A stretch of 64,000 nucleotides of DNA from Ochotona curzoniae (taxonomy: Eukaryota > Chordata > Mammalia > Lagomorpha > Ochotonidae), in NCBI RefSeq assembly GCF_017591425.1, contig NW_024465885.1:34108501-34172500 (forward strand), read 5' to 3'. A program made the translations under genes and the position numbers. Position 1 is the stretch's first letter. Every line of letters starts with the position of its first letter. Below, piece by piece: positions 1-10,530 of the stretch. Under the pieces are notes generated by a model. It was not told where the DNA came from and searched no databases. It worked only from the letters and a program-made list of their open reading frames with translations.

Positions 1-260
1 GCTTACTATAATAGGACAGGTATTTATCTTGTAGGGTTTTGCAGGTTGCAATTCTGAGTTGAAACTACGAGCATATTCAAGGTGATATCACTGCTTATTT
101 GACAACAGGATGTTGGACTCTACCAATAATGTCATGAAACAAACAGGAGAAGGATGGACTTGTGACTGTTCCTGAATGCTCTTGGATTAATATGGGGGAA
201 ATACGGATATGGAATTGAGAGGTGGAAAGGAAGAGTCCTGTGCCCATTAACTATATCATG
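1..260 (+). mobile_element. Possible old L1 3' end
   Basis: The pattern (an ACAACAGGATGTTGGACT motif, then purine-rich sequence ending in an A-rich region) resembles the 3' ends at 4700-4945 and 20030-20310. It is heavily diverged and the call is tentative. Confidence 0.35.
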
Positions 261-1050
261 AAAAAATACTTAAAGTAGATAAATACATAAGTAATTAAAA
301 TTTGCCATTTTAACTGTATTCTTCCACTGCAGTATAGTTAGCTATACATGTGTATATCTTCACATATGTATTCATTCTATAAATTTGTGCATTAAATATG
401 TTTTGATATATGTAAATAATGATTATACTATTACATCACTATCAAAAATGTCTTCTCTAAAATTCAGTAATTTCTGTTTTTGTCATGAATTATTGCTATG
501 GAAATAGCTGATTAATTTGTCCTATTGCACTTTTATATTATGTATTATTCCACTATATTTTGTTTGCTGGCATTTTTGCTTGCCCATTGAGCCATGTATT
601 TTTGTTTGACTTATTCAGCTTTAGATAATAAGAACCCAGAAGAGTACTTGGCACATTTTACATTCCTTGTAAGTGTTTTAGAATGAAAATTAAAATATTT
701 ACTTTTGTATATAAATGTATAGAATTAAAGGTTAAAACTGCTTTTTGCTTCTTAGAAAATATGTTATAAAATAGATTTATCAGATTGATTAAAAATCTAA
801 CTATAGCTGCAAATACACACTATTGAAATAGTTACTTTAGTAAAATTACTTTGTCATAAAGCCTACTATATCAGAAAAGTGCTATCTAGTTTTAATCATT
901 ACTATGACTGGGTTTAAATAAATGACTAAGGATCAAGCATATAGGTAACATTCAAGGAATATGTTCTCCTGCCCCTTCTTTGAAGACATTTGATAGAATA
1001 TTACAGATGTTGTAAAGATTTCTTAAAGGTTTTATATAATTAAAGAGTTA

Positions 1051-1312
1051 TAGAGGGACAGGAAGAGACTGAAGGATGGAGGATATTCAGCCTGCTTGCT
1101 CACACCCCAGATGGCTGCCAGAATTAGGGTTTGGCGAGGCAGAAGCCCGGAGCCAGGTGGCAGCGGCTGCATCCAGATCTCTGACATGGCTGGTAGAGAC
1201 CCACACATTTGGGCAATTCTCTGTTCATTTTCCCAGGCCATTAGCAGGGAACTAGATTCCTGGCAGTGGAGCATCTGGGACACCAACAGATATGTCTGAT
1301 TCTGGTACTGCA
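1051..1312 (-). mobile_element. CSINE-type SINE, old, antisense
   Basis: The reverse complement matches the SINE body: CCCAGATGGCTGCC, then CCCAGGCCATTAGCAGGGA and GCAGTGGAGCATCTGGGAC. It abuts, head to head, the 3' part of a second copy in the other orientation. Confidence 0.7.
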
Positions 1313-1515
1313 GGTCCCAGCTTCTCCACTTCCAATCCATCTCCTTTCTCAGGTACCTGGGATCGCACAGAAAGTTAGATTACACCTCCTGGCACTTTAC
1401 TTTGCCTGACTCAGTGTCCACATTTGGGACACTGGGGAGTGAAGCAGCACAAAGAATATCTTTGCCTTTTCCCTGCCCCACTTGCTCTTTTTAATGGCCT
1501 TTCAAAAAATAAATC
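1313..1515 (+). mobile_element. CSINE-type SINE, old, 5'-truncated
   Basis: It reads CTTCTCCACTTCCAATCCA, then CATTTGGGACACTGGGGAGT, and ends at a degenerate AAAAAATAAATCTG tail. This is SINE order on the + strand. Confidence 0.6.
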
Positions 1516-2115
1516 TGTATAGTATGTATACATATATATGATTGCTATGCTGAGGTGATGGCCTACAAAAACATGCAAATTGCTTTGGGAAAAATTGCCT
1601 AAGCTCTTTAAGATAGAAGTTTTTTTTTCATTTAAATAAGTCTTATGTAATTGACTATCAAAATGTATTAATATGGAAATGCATACATAATAATGTATTT
1701 GAAATAAATAGGTAAATATTTAAATAATTTAATATATCTGAAAATAGAAAACAATGTAATGTTCCTTTGTAATCTACAAATTGATTACCTTTTGGCTTCT
1801 GTGTCTTATCAATTATTTGGGTCACAAAATGTATTAATTTCTAGATTGACTGTAAGGAAAAAATTTTCAAAAAAATAAAGGTGTCATATTCTTGGACCAG
1901 TATGTGTATGAACTTCAGGGAATCGGTTCTCCATATATTAATAAGTAACCATGTAATAATAAAAAAACAAAGAACTATATTTTCTTATTGTTGTGATGAG
2001 GAAACAATCACAAAAGAGAAAGATTTTAGGGTGAATTAAGTAGCAGGTAAATAAGCAGATAATGATAATATGTAAACAACTTTTATGTCAATGACTCAGA
2101 TTAAATCTTTCATTT

Positions 2116-2131
2116 AAAAGTTACCAGCATG
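2116..2131 (+). repeat. Target-site duplication, left copy, of the 2.8-kb L1
   Basis: AAAAGTTACCAGCATG, identical to 4946-4961. Confidence 0.9.
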
Positions 2132-3072
2132 GGGGGAAATCAAGATGGTGGAATAGGGTAAGAACACATAAACAGGCAGAGAAACGTTTAATCAGGACGA
2201 AGCAGAGAGGACACATTTCAGGAAATACGAGAGGACAGAACAACAGTAGAAGGGTACCTGGAGACTGACAGACACAGGAAAGCAGCAGAACCAATGGTGT
2301 GGTGTTGAAGTGACTGATACTCCAGCAGCATTCAGCTAATGGCGATCTGAACTCCACCAGCAGTCAGAACTCCACCAGCAACCAGCTTGGGAGGTGAACC
2401 TAGATGAAGAACTGTCCGTCCTGCTGGTCTGTGAACTCATTTCTGACTCAGTGAGCTGCAGTAACGTGGGATTCTACAGGTTCCACCCAAGACAGGTCTG
2501 GGTAGCCCTCAGACCTGACAGCCAGCAGATCAAGAACTCTCGATATTGGCACGTCATTTTATACACTGTGGCAAAAGTTTTAGGACTGCAGGGCACAGCA
2601 GTGAACTGTGCATTGTGCTGAGCTTGCAATAACTCACTGAGCTCAGTGGATTGCACTGTTCCCACAGGAAATACTGTGGCATCGTATGGGTTCATGTGGC
2701 ACCAGAACTAATGGCCAACAGGTTTCAGCAAGATCAGCACCACCAACAAACTAGCTATATAGGACACCTGGTGTCTCCCTAATCCTGGGACCTACTCCAA
2801 ATAAAAGTGGAAGAACGGTTGCAGAGACAACAGTGCAACCTCAGCACAATATCACAGGAGGTGGAGACTGGTGAGCCAGGAGCTGGTTCTGTGGAGAACA
2901 TGCTGGAAATCTAATATAAGAACCCAGACCTGGAAGTTGCTGGAGGGAGTGGCACAAGTGGCTGCAAGCGAAGAGCTGGGTACCAACGGCAATAAGTAAG
3001 ATCGAACTGTAGACCTGTGGGTGACACAGCTTGGAAACCTTCCCCAAGGAGAAGAATCTGCTAACTAGTACA
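2132..3072 (+). promoter_or_regulatory. L1 5' UTR (internal promoter region)
   Basis: This is the GC-richer leader between the element start and the ORF1 ATG. In L1 families this region carries an internal RNA polymerase II promoter. The opening AAATCAAGATGG is L1-typical. No intact factor sites were verified. Confidence 0.6.
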
Positions 3073-4066
3073 ATGACCAAGAGCAAAAGAAGACAACACA
3101 CAGGCACAATGAATATTATCGAAAACTCCCCTGTAAAGGAGCAAAACCCTATGCCAACCTCAGAGCTAACTGAGGAAGACATCAAGAAAACAAGGGACAC
3201 AGAATTCAGAAAACTCATTGTAAAGCTTCTGATCAACAATGAGAAGCACATACAAGAGTTCAAAGAATTTAAGGAATATTTTACACAAGCAATAGCAGCA
3301 AGAAAGTAAATCAAGGTTGATGTATCAGAAATTAAGAACACAATAGAGCAAATTTAAAGTACAGTGGGGAGTCTCCAAAATAGAATGAAGCAAGCAAAAG
3401 AAAGAATCTCTGGATTAGAAGATATTTCTTGTCACCAGGGGGAAGCAAGCAAAAAGCTGGAAGCAGAGCTGGATCAGGCCAAAAAAAGTATTCAAGAATT
3501 GAAAGACACTATTAAGAGGCCTAATGTAAGAGTTATGGGAGTCCCTGAAGGTGCAGAAAGAGAAACTGGTTTTACAAATATATTTAATGAAATAATAAGG
3601 GAAAATTTCCCTAATGTGGAGAAATTGGGAAACAAGATCAAGGAGGAGCACAGAACTCCCAACAGGCTTGATCAAAAGCGATCTTCACCAACATACATGA
3701 TCATCAAGCTCTCTTCAATCGAATATAAGGAATAGATCCTTAAATGTGCATGTGAAAAAAATCAATTGACATATGAAAGAATGTCAATTAAACTCCCAGG
3801 ACACCTCTTACAGGAAACTCTACAGGCAAGAAGAGAATGGAGTGACATATTCCAGATCCTAAAAGAAAAAAATTGTTGGCCCTAGGATAAGGATAACATA
3901 TCCAGCAAAGCTGTCTTTTGTCTTTGAAAATGAAATAAACTTCTTCCACAGTAAAGAAAAGTTAAAAGAATATGCCTCTACCAAACCTGCCCTACAAATG
4001 ATACTTCAAGACGTTCTCTTGACAGAGAAGAGGAATAGCACCTACCAAAATCAAAGGCAAATGTGA
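3073..4066 (+). pseudogene. L1 ORF1 (RNA-binding chaperone) pseudogene
   Basis: ORF1p is the trimeric nucleic-acid chaperone of the L1 particle. The ATG at 3073 begins MTKSKRRQHTG. A heptad-like coiled coil follows (around 3364-3510), then the conserved RRM entry KRPNVRVMGVPEGAE near 3517-3561 and the NFPNVEKLGNKIKEEHRTP stretch. The C-terminal domain is recognisable in another frame up to the TGA at 4064-4066. It is dead: in-frame stops lie at 3307-3309 (TAA), 3355-3357 (TAA), 3733-3735 (TAG) and 3883-3885 (TAG), and the frame shifts near the last of these. The remnant spans about 330 codons, near the usual ORF1p length. Confidence 0.85.
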
Positions 4067-4129
4067 AGAACATCCCAGTAAAATGACGACAGCAGACCAA
4101 ACCAATGGACAACCCATTCCTAAATTGAC

Positions 4130-4297
4130 ATGACCAAATTACCAACTATTCTTATTTACCCTGAAAGTAAATGGCTTAAGCTCAATCAAACGTCATAGAG
4201 TAGTAGACTGGATTAAAGAACAAAACCCTTCTATTTGTTGCCTACAGGAGACACATTTCACCAACAAAAATCAGCAGAAACTATATCTCATGGATTT
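4130..4297 (+). pseudogene. L1 ORF2 5' remnant (start of endonuclease domain)
   Basis: The ATG at 4130 is followed after a frameshift by residues typical of the ORF2 N terminus: IKRHRVVDWIKEQNPS, then CCLQETHFT. The QETH glutamate is an active-site residue of the AP-like endonuclease. Similarity stops at about 4297. The rest of the endonuclease, the reverse transcriptase and the Cys-rich domain are absent in this orientation. Confidence 0.75.
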
Positions 4298-4309
4298 TGA
4301 TGTTTTTGA

Positions 4310-4682
4310 CTTTGTTAGTTTCACCTCTTCAAAACAATTTCTTCTGATTAAATCTTTCAGTGACTTTCAAAGTCATACAGCAGCATCATTTTTTTCAAGA
4401 GGGTTCTTGATTTTTTCATTTCTTCAGTGACACATTAGTCATTCAGTAGCATGTTATTTAACTTCATGGTGTTGTTAATTTCTTTTTTCTTCCTGTTGAT
4501 TTTGTTTTGTGATTTTCATTTAAGGGAATGTATAGTAGCTGTGTAATGGAGACTCTCATATATAGTAACATGTTACTTAACTTCATGGTATTGTAAATTT
4601 CTATTTTTCTTATTGTTGATTTTGTACTGTGACTTTTCATTTAAGGGGATGTACAGTAACTGTGAAATGGAGCCTAACATAT
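4310..4682 (-). repeat. Inverted ORF2-like fragment with 119-bp tandem duplication
   Basis: Read on the - strand, this resembles ORF2 just downstream of the endonuclease (encoding KLNNMLLND-like sequence). The same stretch occurs antisense in another L1 at about 17630-17710. Units 4445-4563 and 4564-4682 are direct repeats, both starting AGTA(G/A)CATGTTA and containing TTAACTTCATGGT and TTTTCATTTAAGG(G). Confidence 0.6.
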
Positions 4683-4945
4683 CCAGATCTGAGGGTACAA
4701 TGTAGTATACACCTCTACTTCCAAAGTTGGACTTACAATGAAACTGTTTGTTGTATCTTGACAATAGGATTCTGGACTCTCTGATATTGTCCATGTCCAC
4801 AATGATGTATATATGAGGGTGCATGACGAACTATACTTTAGTAATGATATAGAGGAACTGGGTGGGGAGGATTAAGGAAGGGGATAAGGGAAATCCCAGG
4901 AGCCTATGAAAGTGTATCATAAAATTATAATAATAAAAGATTTTA

Positions 4946-4961
4946 AAAAGTTACCAGCATG
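4946..4961 (+). repeat. Target-site duplication, right copy, of the 2.8-kb L1
   Basis: AAAAGTTACCAGCATG, identical to 2116-2131, directly after the A-rich 3' end. Confidence 0.9.
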
Positions 4962-5836
4962 AAAAAACAGAATAATCTGTACAAATACATTCTTCACAAT
5001 TATGTTCATAAACATACTCCATCCATGTCTACACTAGGAGACACTAAAAGATTTTTTAAGCTTGCTTTCAGACTTAGTACCAATTAAACCCATTTTAATA
5101 AATAGCTCTGTGAGTGTGTGTGTAAGAGGGAGGGAGGGAGGATAAACGTAAATTAAGAGATGCATATTGAATTGAGGGATTTAAATAATTAAACACCTGA
5201 CTTTGGAAGGAATTGTGTATGCATGTGTGTCTTATTTTTGAGACTTACAGATGAACTCATAGACAATGATTATCACTACATTCTGCCATGGTAGGAGACT
5301 TTTTAACTTGACTACGGTCTTAGTGCAAAGGTTCTAATTTTCCTTGTTTTGTTATTTCCACTGAGACTCTGAAATCTTTTCTTTTTTTTCCTGTTCAGAG
5401 CTTATTTGTAGTGGTTTCATGTGAACTAAGCAAAGTCTTACTTCTTGCTGTGTACTGGCCTGAATTTCTGAATTCTGCCTGCTTGTGAGCAGGTTTAAGC
5501 TGAAAACAAAGCATAGCACAAGCTTTGGGAACTGAAATATTAACATCTTTGACCTGAATTTCTACTAAGTCAAAAATAATAGGCAGTACTATAATAATTT
5601 GCTGTATGCTACCTTTTTATTGAATCACATTAAAAATACATTGCTAGAGAAATTAAATAAAGTAACTGAAAATTGTATTTAAATATTTTTAAATCACATG
5701 AATATGATATGGATCATATGGATTGGCTGTCTCAAAAACTCCTGATTGTTAATGCAAATTTGCCTTGCACAGTATTTGTTTTTCAGTCATACAATATTCA
5801 AATTTGTTTCTTTAATGTTACACTTGAAGAATCTAA

Positions 5837-5849
5837 AATAATAATAGTT
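5837..5849 (+). repeat. TSD, left copy
   Basis: AATAATAATAGTT, repeated exactly at 6103-6115 on the other side of the SINE. Confidence 0.85.
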
Positions 5850-6102
5850 TTTTTAAGATTTATTTATTTTTATTGGAAAATCAGATATTCAGAGAGGAGG
5901 AGAGACAAAGAGGAAGATCTTCCATCCGATGATTCACTCCCCAAGTGGCTGCAACACATTGGGCCATCCCAGACTGCTTTCTCAGGCCACAAACATGTAG
6001 CTGGTAGGGAAGTGGGGCCTCCAGGACAGAAACTGGCAGCCATATTGGATCGAGGTATGTGCAAGACAAGAAATTTAGCCACTAAACTATTGTGCAGGCC
6101 CC
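5850..6102 (-). mobile_element. CSINE-type SINE, antisense, internally shortened
   Basis: A poly-T/AAGATTTATTTATTT tail at left leads into GAGGAAGATCTTCCATCCG and ends in TGTGCAGGCCCC (head, reversed). It is flanked by the 13-bp TSD at 5837-5849 and 6103-6115. About 60 bp of the middle of the SINE is missing. Confidence 0.9.
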
Positions 6103-6138
6103 AATAATAATAGTTATTTTAATATTTATAACCATTTA

Positions 6139-6472
6139 AGAAGTTTATTTTAATTGAAAGAGTTATGGAAATACAGGACAAGAAATAAATGGAAGGGAAG
6201 AGAGAAAAAGAAAATCCACCCACTGGTTTACTCCTGAAAATAAATGGTTATAATGATTAGGGCTGAGCTAGACTGAAACCAGGAGTTTCTTTCACATCTC
6301 CTTCTTGGGTTCCAGGAACCAAGAAATAAGGCCATCGTTCACTGCTTTCCCATGTGGCTCAGAGCTGCATTGGGAAGTGGAGCCACTGGATCAGGAACTC
6401 TTGCCTATATGGGACATCAAAATAGGGAACAACAGATTTAGTGTCTATACGAAAATACTGGGCCCTGCCCTA
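6139..6472 (-). mobile_element. CSINE-type SINE, old, antisense
   Basis: Diverged but in the right order: TTTATTTTAATTGAAAGAG, GGGCTGAGCTAGACTGAA, GGGAAGTGGAGCCACTGGAT and CTGGGCCCTGCCC at the head. Confidence 0.6.
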
Positions 6473-6564
6473 ACCATTTTTAATGCTTTCCTGTGTTGAG
6501 TTGTTTGCATTAGCCACTCCTTCTTTCTAAACATATTGGAAACATTTTGAAATGAATCCTTATG

Positions 6565-6594
6565 TGTTTGTGTGTGTGTGTGAGAGAGAGAGAC
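6565..6594. repeat. GT/GA microsatellite
   Basis: TGTGTTTGTGTGTGTGTGTG followed by GAGAGAGAGA, probably grown from the A-rich tail of the adjoining old SINE. Confidence 0.7.
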
Positions 6595-6848
6595 TAAGGG
6601 AGAGAAAGAGAGAAATACAGAAACAAACCTTGACATTAACAGGCCTCCCATCTGTGTGTTCTCGCCCCAAATACATGCCATGACTGCAGTTAGGTCACAT
6701 CAAACCACAAGCCAACACCCATCACCTACTGCTAACAAGGAACATGTTAGCTGAAGCTAGAATTGGAAGCAGAACCAAAGATTGAACCTAGGAGTGCCAA
6801 AACAGGATGAAGGTGTCTCAAGGGCATCCTGTCTTCTAGGCCAAACAC
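6590..6848 (-). mobile_element. Possible very old CSINE-type SINE
   Basis: A GA-rich tail followed by GGAAGCAGAACCAAAGATTG and AGGCCAAACACC recalls the antisense order of old copies. It is strongly diverged. Confidence 0.4.
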
Positions 6849-7108
6849 CTACCTTCCCATACACATTTTTTTATGGATAGTTACACACTGTAAGGGGTAC
6901 CTGATGTGACTTCTAGGCACAGGTAACAGTACTATGGTCAACAGCAAACTGTATGTACTATGATAGACCCTAAAGACTAAATTGCCCAGTGCAGTAACAG
7001 CCAGCTTGATTTGTAGTGGTACTCTGATGTCACTAACAATGTTGCAATTCCTTAATGACACAGTGTTCAGAAGATGTGCCAGTTGGCAGGTGACACATAG
7101 TTGAATTT

Positions 7109-7432
7109 TTTTTTTAGATCTATTTATTTTATTGCAATGTCATATAGAGAGAGGAGGACAGAGAGGAAGATCTTCTGTCCAATGATTCACTCCTCAAGTG
7201 ACCGCAACAGCCGGAGCTGCATCAATCCAAAGCCAGGAGCCAGGAGCCTCTTCCCGGTCTCCCAGATGGGTGAAGGGTCCCAAGGCTTTGGGCCATCCTG
7301 GACTGCTTTACCAGGCCACCAGCAGGGAGCTGGATGGGAAATGGGGCTGCCAGGATTAGAACTGGTGCCCATATGGCATCCCAGTGTGTGCGAGGCAAGG
7401 ACTTTAGCTGCTATGCCACCATGCAGGGCCCA
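7109..7432 (-). mobile_element. CSINE-type SINE, antisense, full length
   Basis: The order is complete from the poly-T tail through GAGGAAGATCTTCTGTCC, TGCCCATATGGCATCCCAG and CCATGCAGGGCC. It is flanked by a 14-bp TSD with one mismatch, ACATAG(T/C)TGAATTT, at 7095-7108 and 7433-7446. Confidence 0.9.
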
Positions 7433-8567
7433 ACATAGCTGAATTTCATTTAATGTGCTGTGAACATGTTCCATGTGAATGAAGACAACATTTCTTTCCT
7501 CAAAATGTCATTTATTACCTGAATTTATAATTGACAAGCCATCCATAACAGAAGCTAACTATACAATTAGTCCATGAATAAATGAAATCTTGTTAATCAT
7601 GTGTTCTAGATGTCATCAGTTCACTAAAAAAAATGACAACTGGTTTAATGTTTCGAAGGTTATAGCTGATAGGCTCTAATTCAATGTTGTTTCTATTGTA
7701 ACACTTTGTTGGTCTTAGACTTCCATTATTTATTCTGTGAAGAAACTAACCCTTATATTAAGCTAAGAATTAACTGCACACTTTAAAAATACCTGACATG
7801 CATTGGCTCTTTTTTTCAGTCATTTGAATTTTCTCATTTGATTTATGCTGAAAGAAACTACCAGGGGAGTAAAAACTAATATATCCTTTGGCACATTTGG
7901 AAGGTAATTCAATTAATGATTTCATAGATTAAGTTCTACTGAATATTCAGTCATATGCAGAATAAGCTATGGCAATTAACTGGATTCAGCCTGCATCCCA
8001 TGGGAGTTTCAATGACTATGTGGAATACTAAACTAGATGTGTGCTTATTGGCAATTAACTGTAACACTGGATGTGCATTTTTTCTACTGTCTTGGAATAG
8101 CCAATTTCTGTGCAAATCTCTCACATTTTATGACTCATATCTAGAGTTGAGTTTCAAGAGTCATTTATATTAAGAGAAACCCATAAGTGACTTTGTTGTA
8201 CATGGCAGGGTTTTTCTCCTATGACTGTTAATAATGGTATAATCATTACTGGTTCAACTGTTTGATTGTATGGTTGGCAAGTTTTTCATTTTATTAAGCC
8301 TCTTTTTAGAATATTTTTTGTTGTTCAAATGTGTCTTTCCTTCCTTAAATTAGGTATGATATGCCAATACAAATGTTATGTTGCTCATGGCTGTTTTTCT
8401 TTTACTGTGACGTATGTAACTACATTTTCATGAAAGCATGTTATTATGTTTTTATGGAAATGATTTATATATTCACTTAAAAACAAAGCTTAGATGAATT
8501 CCTTTCATAAAATTTCATGAATCAGATTAGGAGGGTTGATTGATATTATACAAACTAGGATTATTTC

Positions 8568-8777
8568 AGGGTTCCAATTGTCTGGGCAGTCCTCAACTGC
8601 TTTCCAAGGCTACAAACAGGGAGCTGGATGGGAAGCAGGGCTGCTGGGATTAGAACTGGCGGCCATATGGGATCCTGGTGCGTGCAAGGCGAGGACTTAA
8701 ACCACTATGCTACCATCCTGGGCCCGAGTGATTCTCTCTTTAAATCTGCCTGTCTAATAAAAATAAATAAATCTTTA
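8568..8777. mobile_element. CSINE-type SINE with 5' inversion (twin-priming geometry)
   Basis: 8568-8726 is the 5' half of the SINE in reverse, ending at the reversed head ACCATCCTGGGCCC. It is followed directly by a short 3' end in forward orientation (8727-8777, GTCTAATAAAAATAAATAAA tail). The two parts do not overlap in the SINE consensus. Similar flanks (ACAAACT at 8550-8556 and 8778-8784) look like the start of an imperfect TSD. Confidence 0.8.
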
Positions 8778-9179
8778 ACAAACTGAATCATTTGTAAGAT
8801 ATTAAACACCTTTGTATATTATACAACAGTGTGAATTGTTAAGTAAAGATCTTTTAAAATAGTCAAAAAAAGTAAATATTGTCTTGGTTAAAAACTGTAT
8901 AGAGCAACTATTTCAACATAAATGACAAGAATTCTTGTGATAAAAACTACTCCTTTTCTGTGGAATGGGAAATTACACGGAAAAAAATCAAAGCAGAAAA
9001 CATTTATAATAATCTTCTCTGAGAATCTTTGTTCATATCAATAATTGTGATTATTATGTTAAAAATTATATTAAGTAGTCCATGAAAAATCAAACATTGT
9101 CTAATTGAGCAGGATTGTTTTCAGATACTGAAGATTTTACCAGCAATTATTCACACATTGCTGTAGGGGCAAACATCTA

Positions 9180-9475
9180 GCATAAGCTAGATGCTGGCTT
9201 CTGCTTTGGTGGCCTTTGATGCAGCTCCTGGGTTTGAGCTCCTGCTCCCGTCTCCGTTGTAGGCTGCAGCTGCTCTGAACCCAGACATGCAGCAGCTGAT
9301 GGATGAAAGCAGCAGATTGCCAGGCAATATGTCGGAGCCAGTTCCAGGCTCCAGCCTTTGGTCTTTTGGAGCCCGTATTATAGGTATTTGCAGACTGAAA
9401 TTGTAACTGAAAGCTCTCTCTCTCAGCCTTCCAAAGAAACACAAACACATACACATAAATATTAATAAATAACAA
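9180..9475 (+). mobile_element. Unidentified, possibly very old SINE
   Basis: This is a GC-richer island with GCTGATGGATGAAAGCAGCA and a CT-rich then A-rich end (TAAATATTAATAAATAAC), shaped like a + strand SINE 3' half. I cannot align it with confidence. The reading frames across it look incidental. Confidence 0.3.
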
Positions 9476-10261
9476 ATTTGAAATCCTCCTTCATATAGCA
9501 CATCTTGAGTTGCAAAAAGTGGCAAACGTAGTTTTATTGAAATGCAAAGTGCTCTGATGAAACTTTTATCTTCATTCCAGTGACAGAAACATGTGTTCTA
9601 CCTTATACATAAGGTGGAACAGAAACATTTGACTCTGGATCAGCTATAAATACAAAAAGTTAATTATGAGGATAAATACCATAAGACAAATTAGCTACAT
9701 AAATTTAAATATCTCACACACGTGAATTTCATATTATATAGACATGCAGTCCCATATCTTTGGATTATAATACATCGTGATTTTACTTGTTAAGAGTTTT
9801 TTTTTATTCTTATTGATCCTTTTGATGCTCCATATGATACACGTTTAGTTATTAGTACACTAATACATAATGTTTTTAATTTCCTAAATTGTTTTGTGTA
9901 AGTAGACTCTGACTGCTCAAGTGTGATACAATATTCTTGTATGTTTTCAATCATTTCACATATTTAAAATATGTTATTAATATCTATGCTTAGTATTAGT
10001 GAGTAAATATAATTAGTTAAAAGCAACATAATTGAAAATTCTGAAATGAACATACATGATACATAAATTACTTCTTATAATTTTTAGAATGATTTTTGTA
10101 ATTTTTTTTCTGTCCAAACAAGATAGAAACCACATTAGGAAAGCTGTAAATATGCATATCTTTACAAAACATTACCATGACTCATAAAATATAGTTGAAA
10201 ACTATTATTGTATATTACACTCAAACATAGCATTGTGATGTGATTAATTATTTGCTTTCTT

Positions 10262-10530
10262 AATGTCTAAATTCTCATCTTGCAAACTCTGGAATCCCGT
10301 ATGTGTCCTGGTTTGTTTCCTGGCTGTTCCACTTCCCATTCAGCTCCTTGCTTTTGGTCTGGGAGAGCAATAGAGAATGGCCCAAAGCCTTAGAAGAGGC
10401 TCCAGGCTTTGGATTAGTTCATTTAGGACTATTGTAGTCATTTGGGGCATGAACCAGTGGATGGAAAATCATTCTCTTTGTCTGTTTGTAAAAATCTGAT
10501 GTCTTCCCAATAGAAATAAACAGATCTTAA
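10262..10530 (+). mobile_element. CSINE-type SINE, + strand
   Basis: CCACTTCCCATTCAGCTCCT, AATGGCCCAAAGCCTTAG, GAACCAGTGGATGGAAAATC and a tail AATAGAAATAAACAGATCTT are in order. The part around the GCACCC(A/G) motif is deleted. Confidence 0.85.

Larger units (their letters stand above)
2132..4945 (+). mobile_element. L1 retrotransposon lacking most of ORF2 (HAL1-like layout)
   Basis: The element is bounded by a perfect 16-bp TSD at 2116-2131 and 4946-4961 (AAAAGTTACCAGCATG). In order it holds a typical L1 5' start (GGGGGAAATCAAGATGG), a 5' UTR of about 0.9 kb, a broken ORF1 (3073-4066), the first ~170 bp of ORF2, a segment reading like ORF2 backwards (about 4310-4540, partly duplicated to 4682), and an L1 3' UTR with an A-rich end. 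At 2.8 kb it is far short of the 6-7 kb of a full L1. Since both ends and the TSD are intact, the gap is internal, not 5' truncation. It may be a non-autonomous half-LINE or a private rearrangement. Confidence 0.85.

Noticed and set aside
2841..3341. 166-codon open frame on -
   Set aside because: It is the antisense shadow of the L1 5' UTR and ORF1 region.
9137..9525. Two overlapping 112-codon - strand frames
   Set aside because: They lie on a GC-richer old-repeat-like island and the proteins resemble nothing known.
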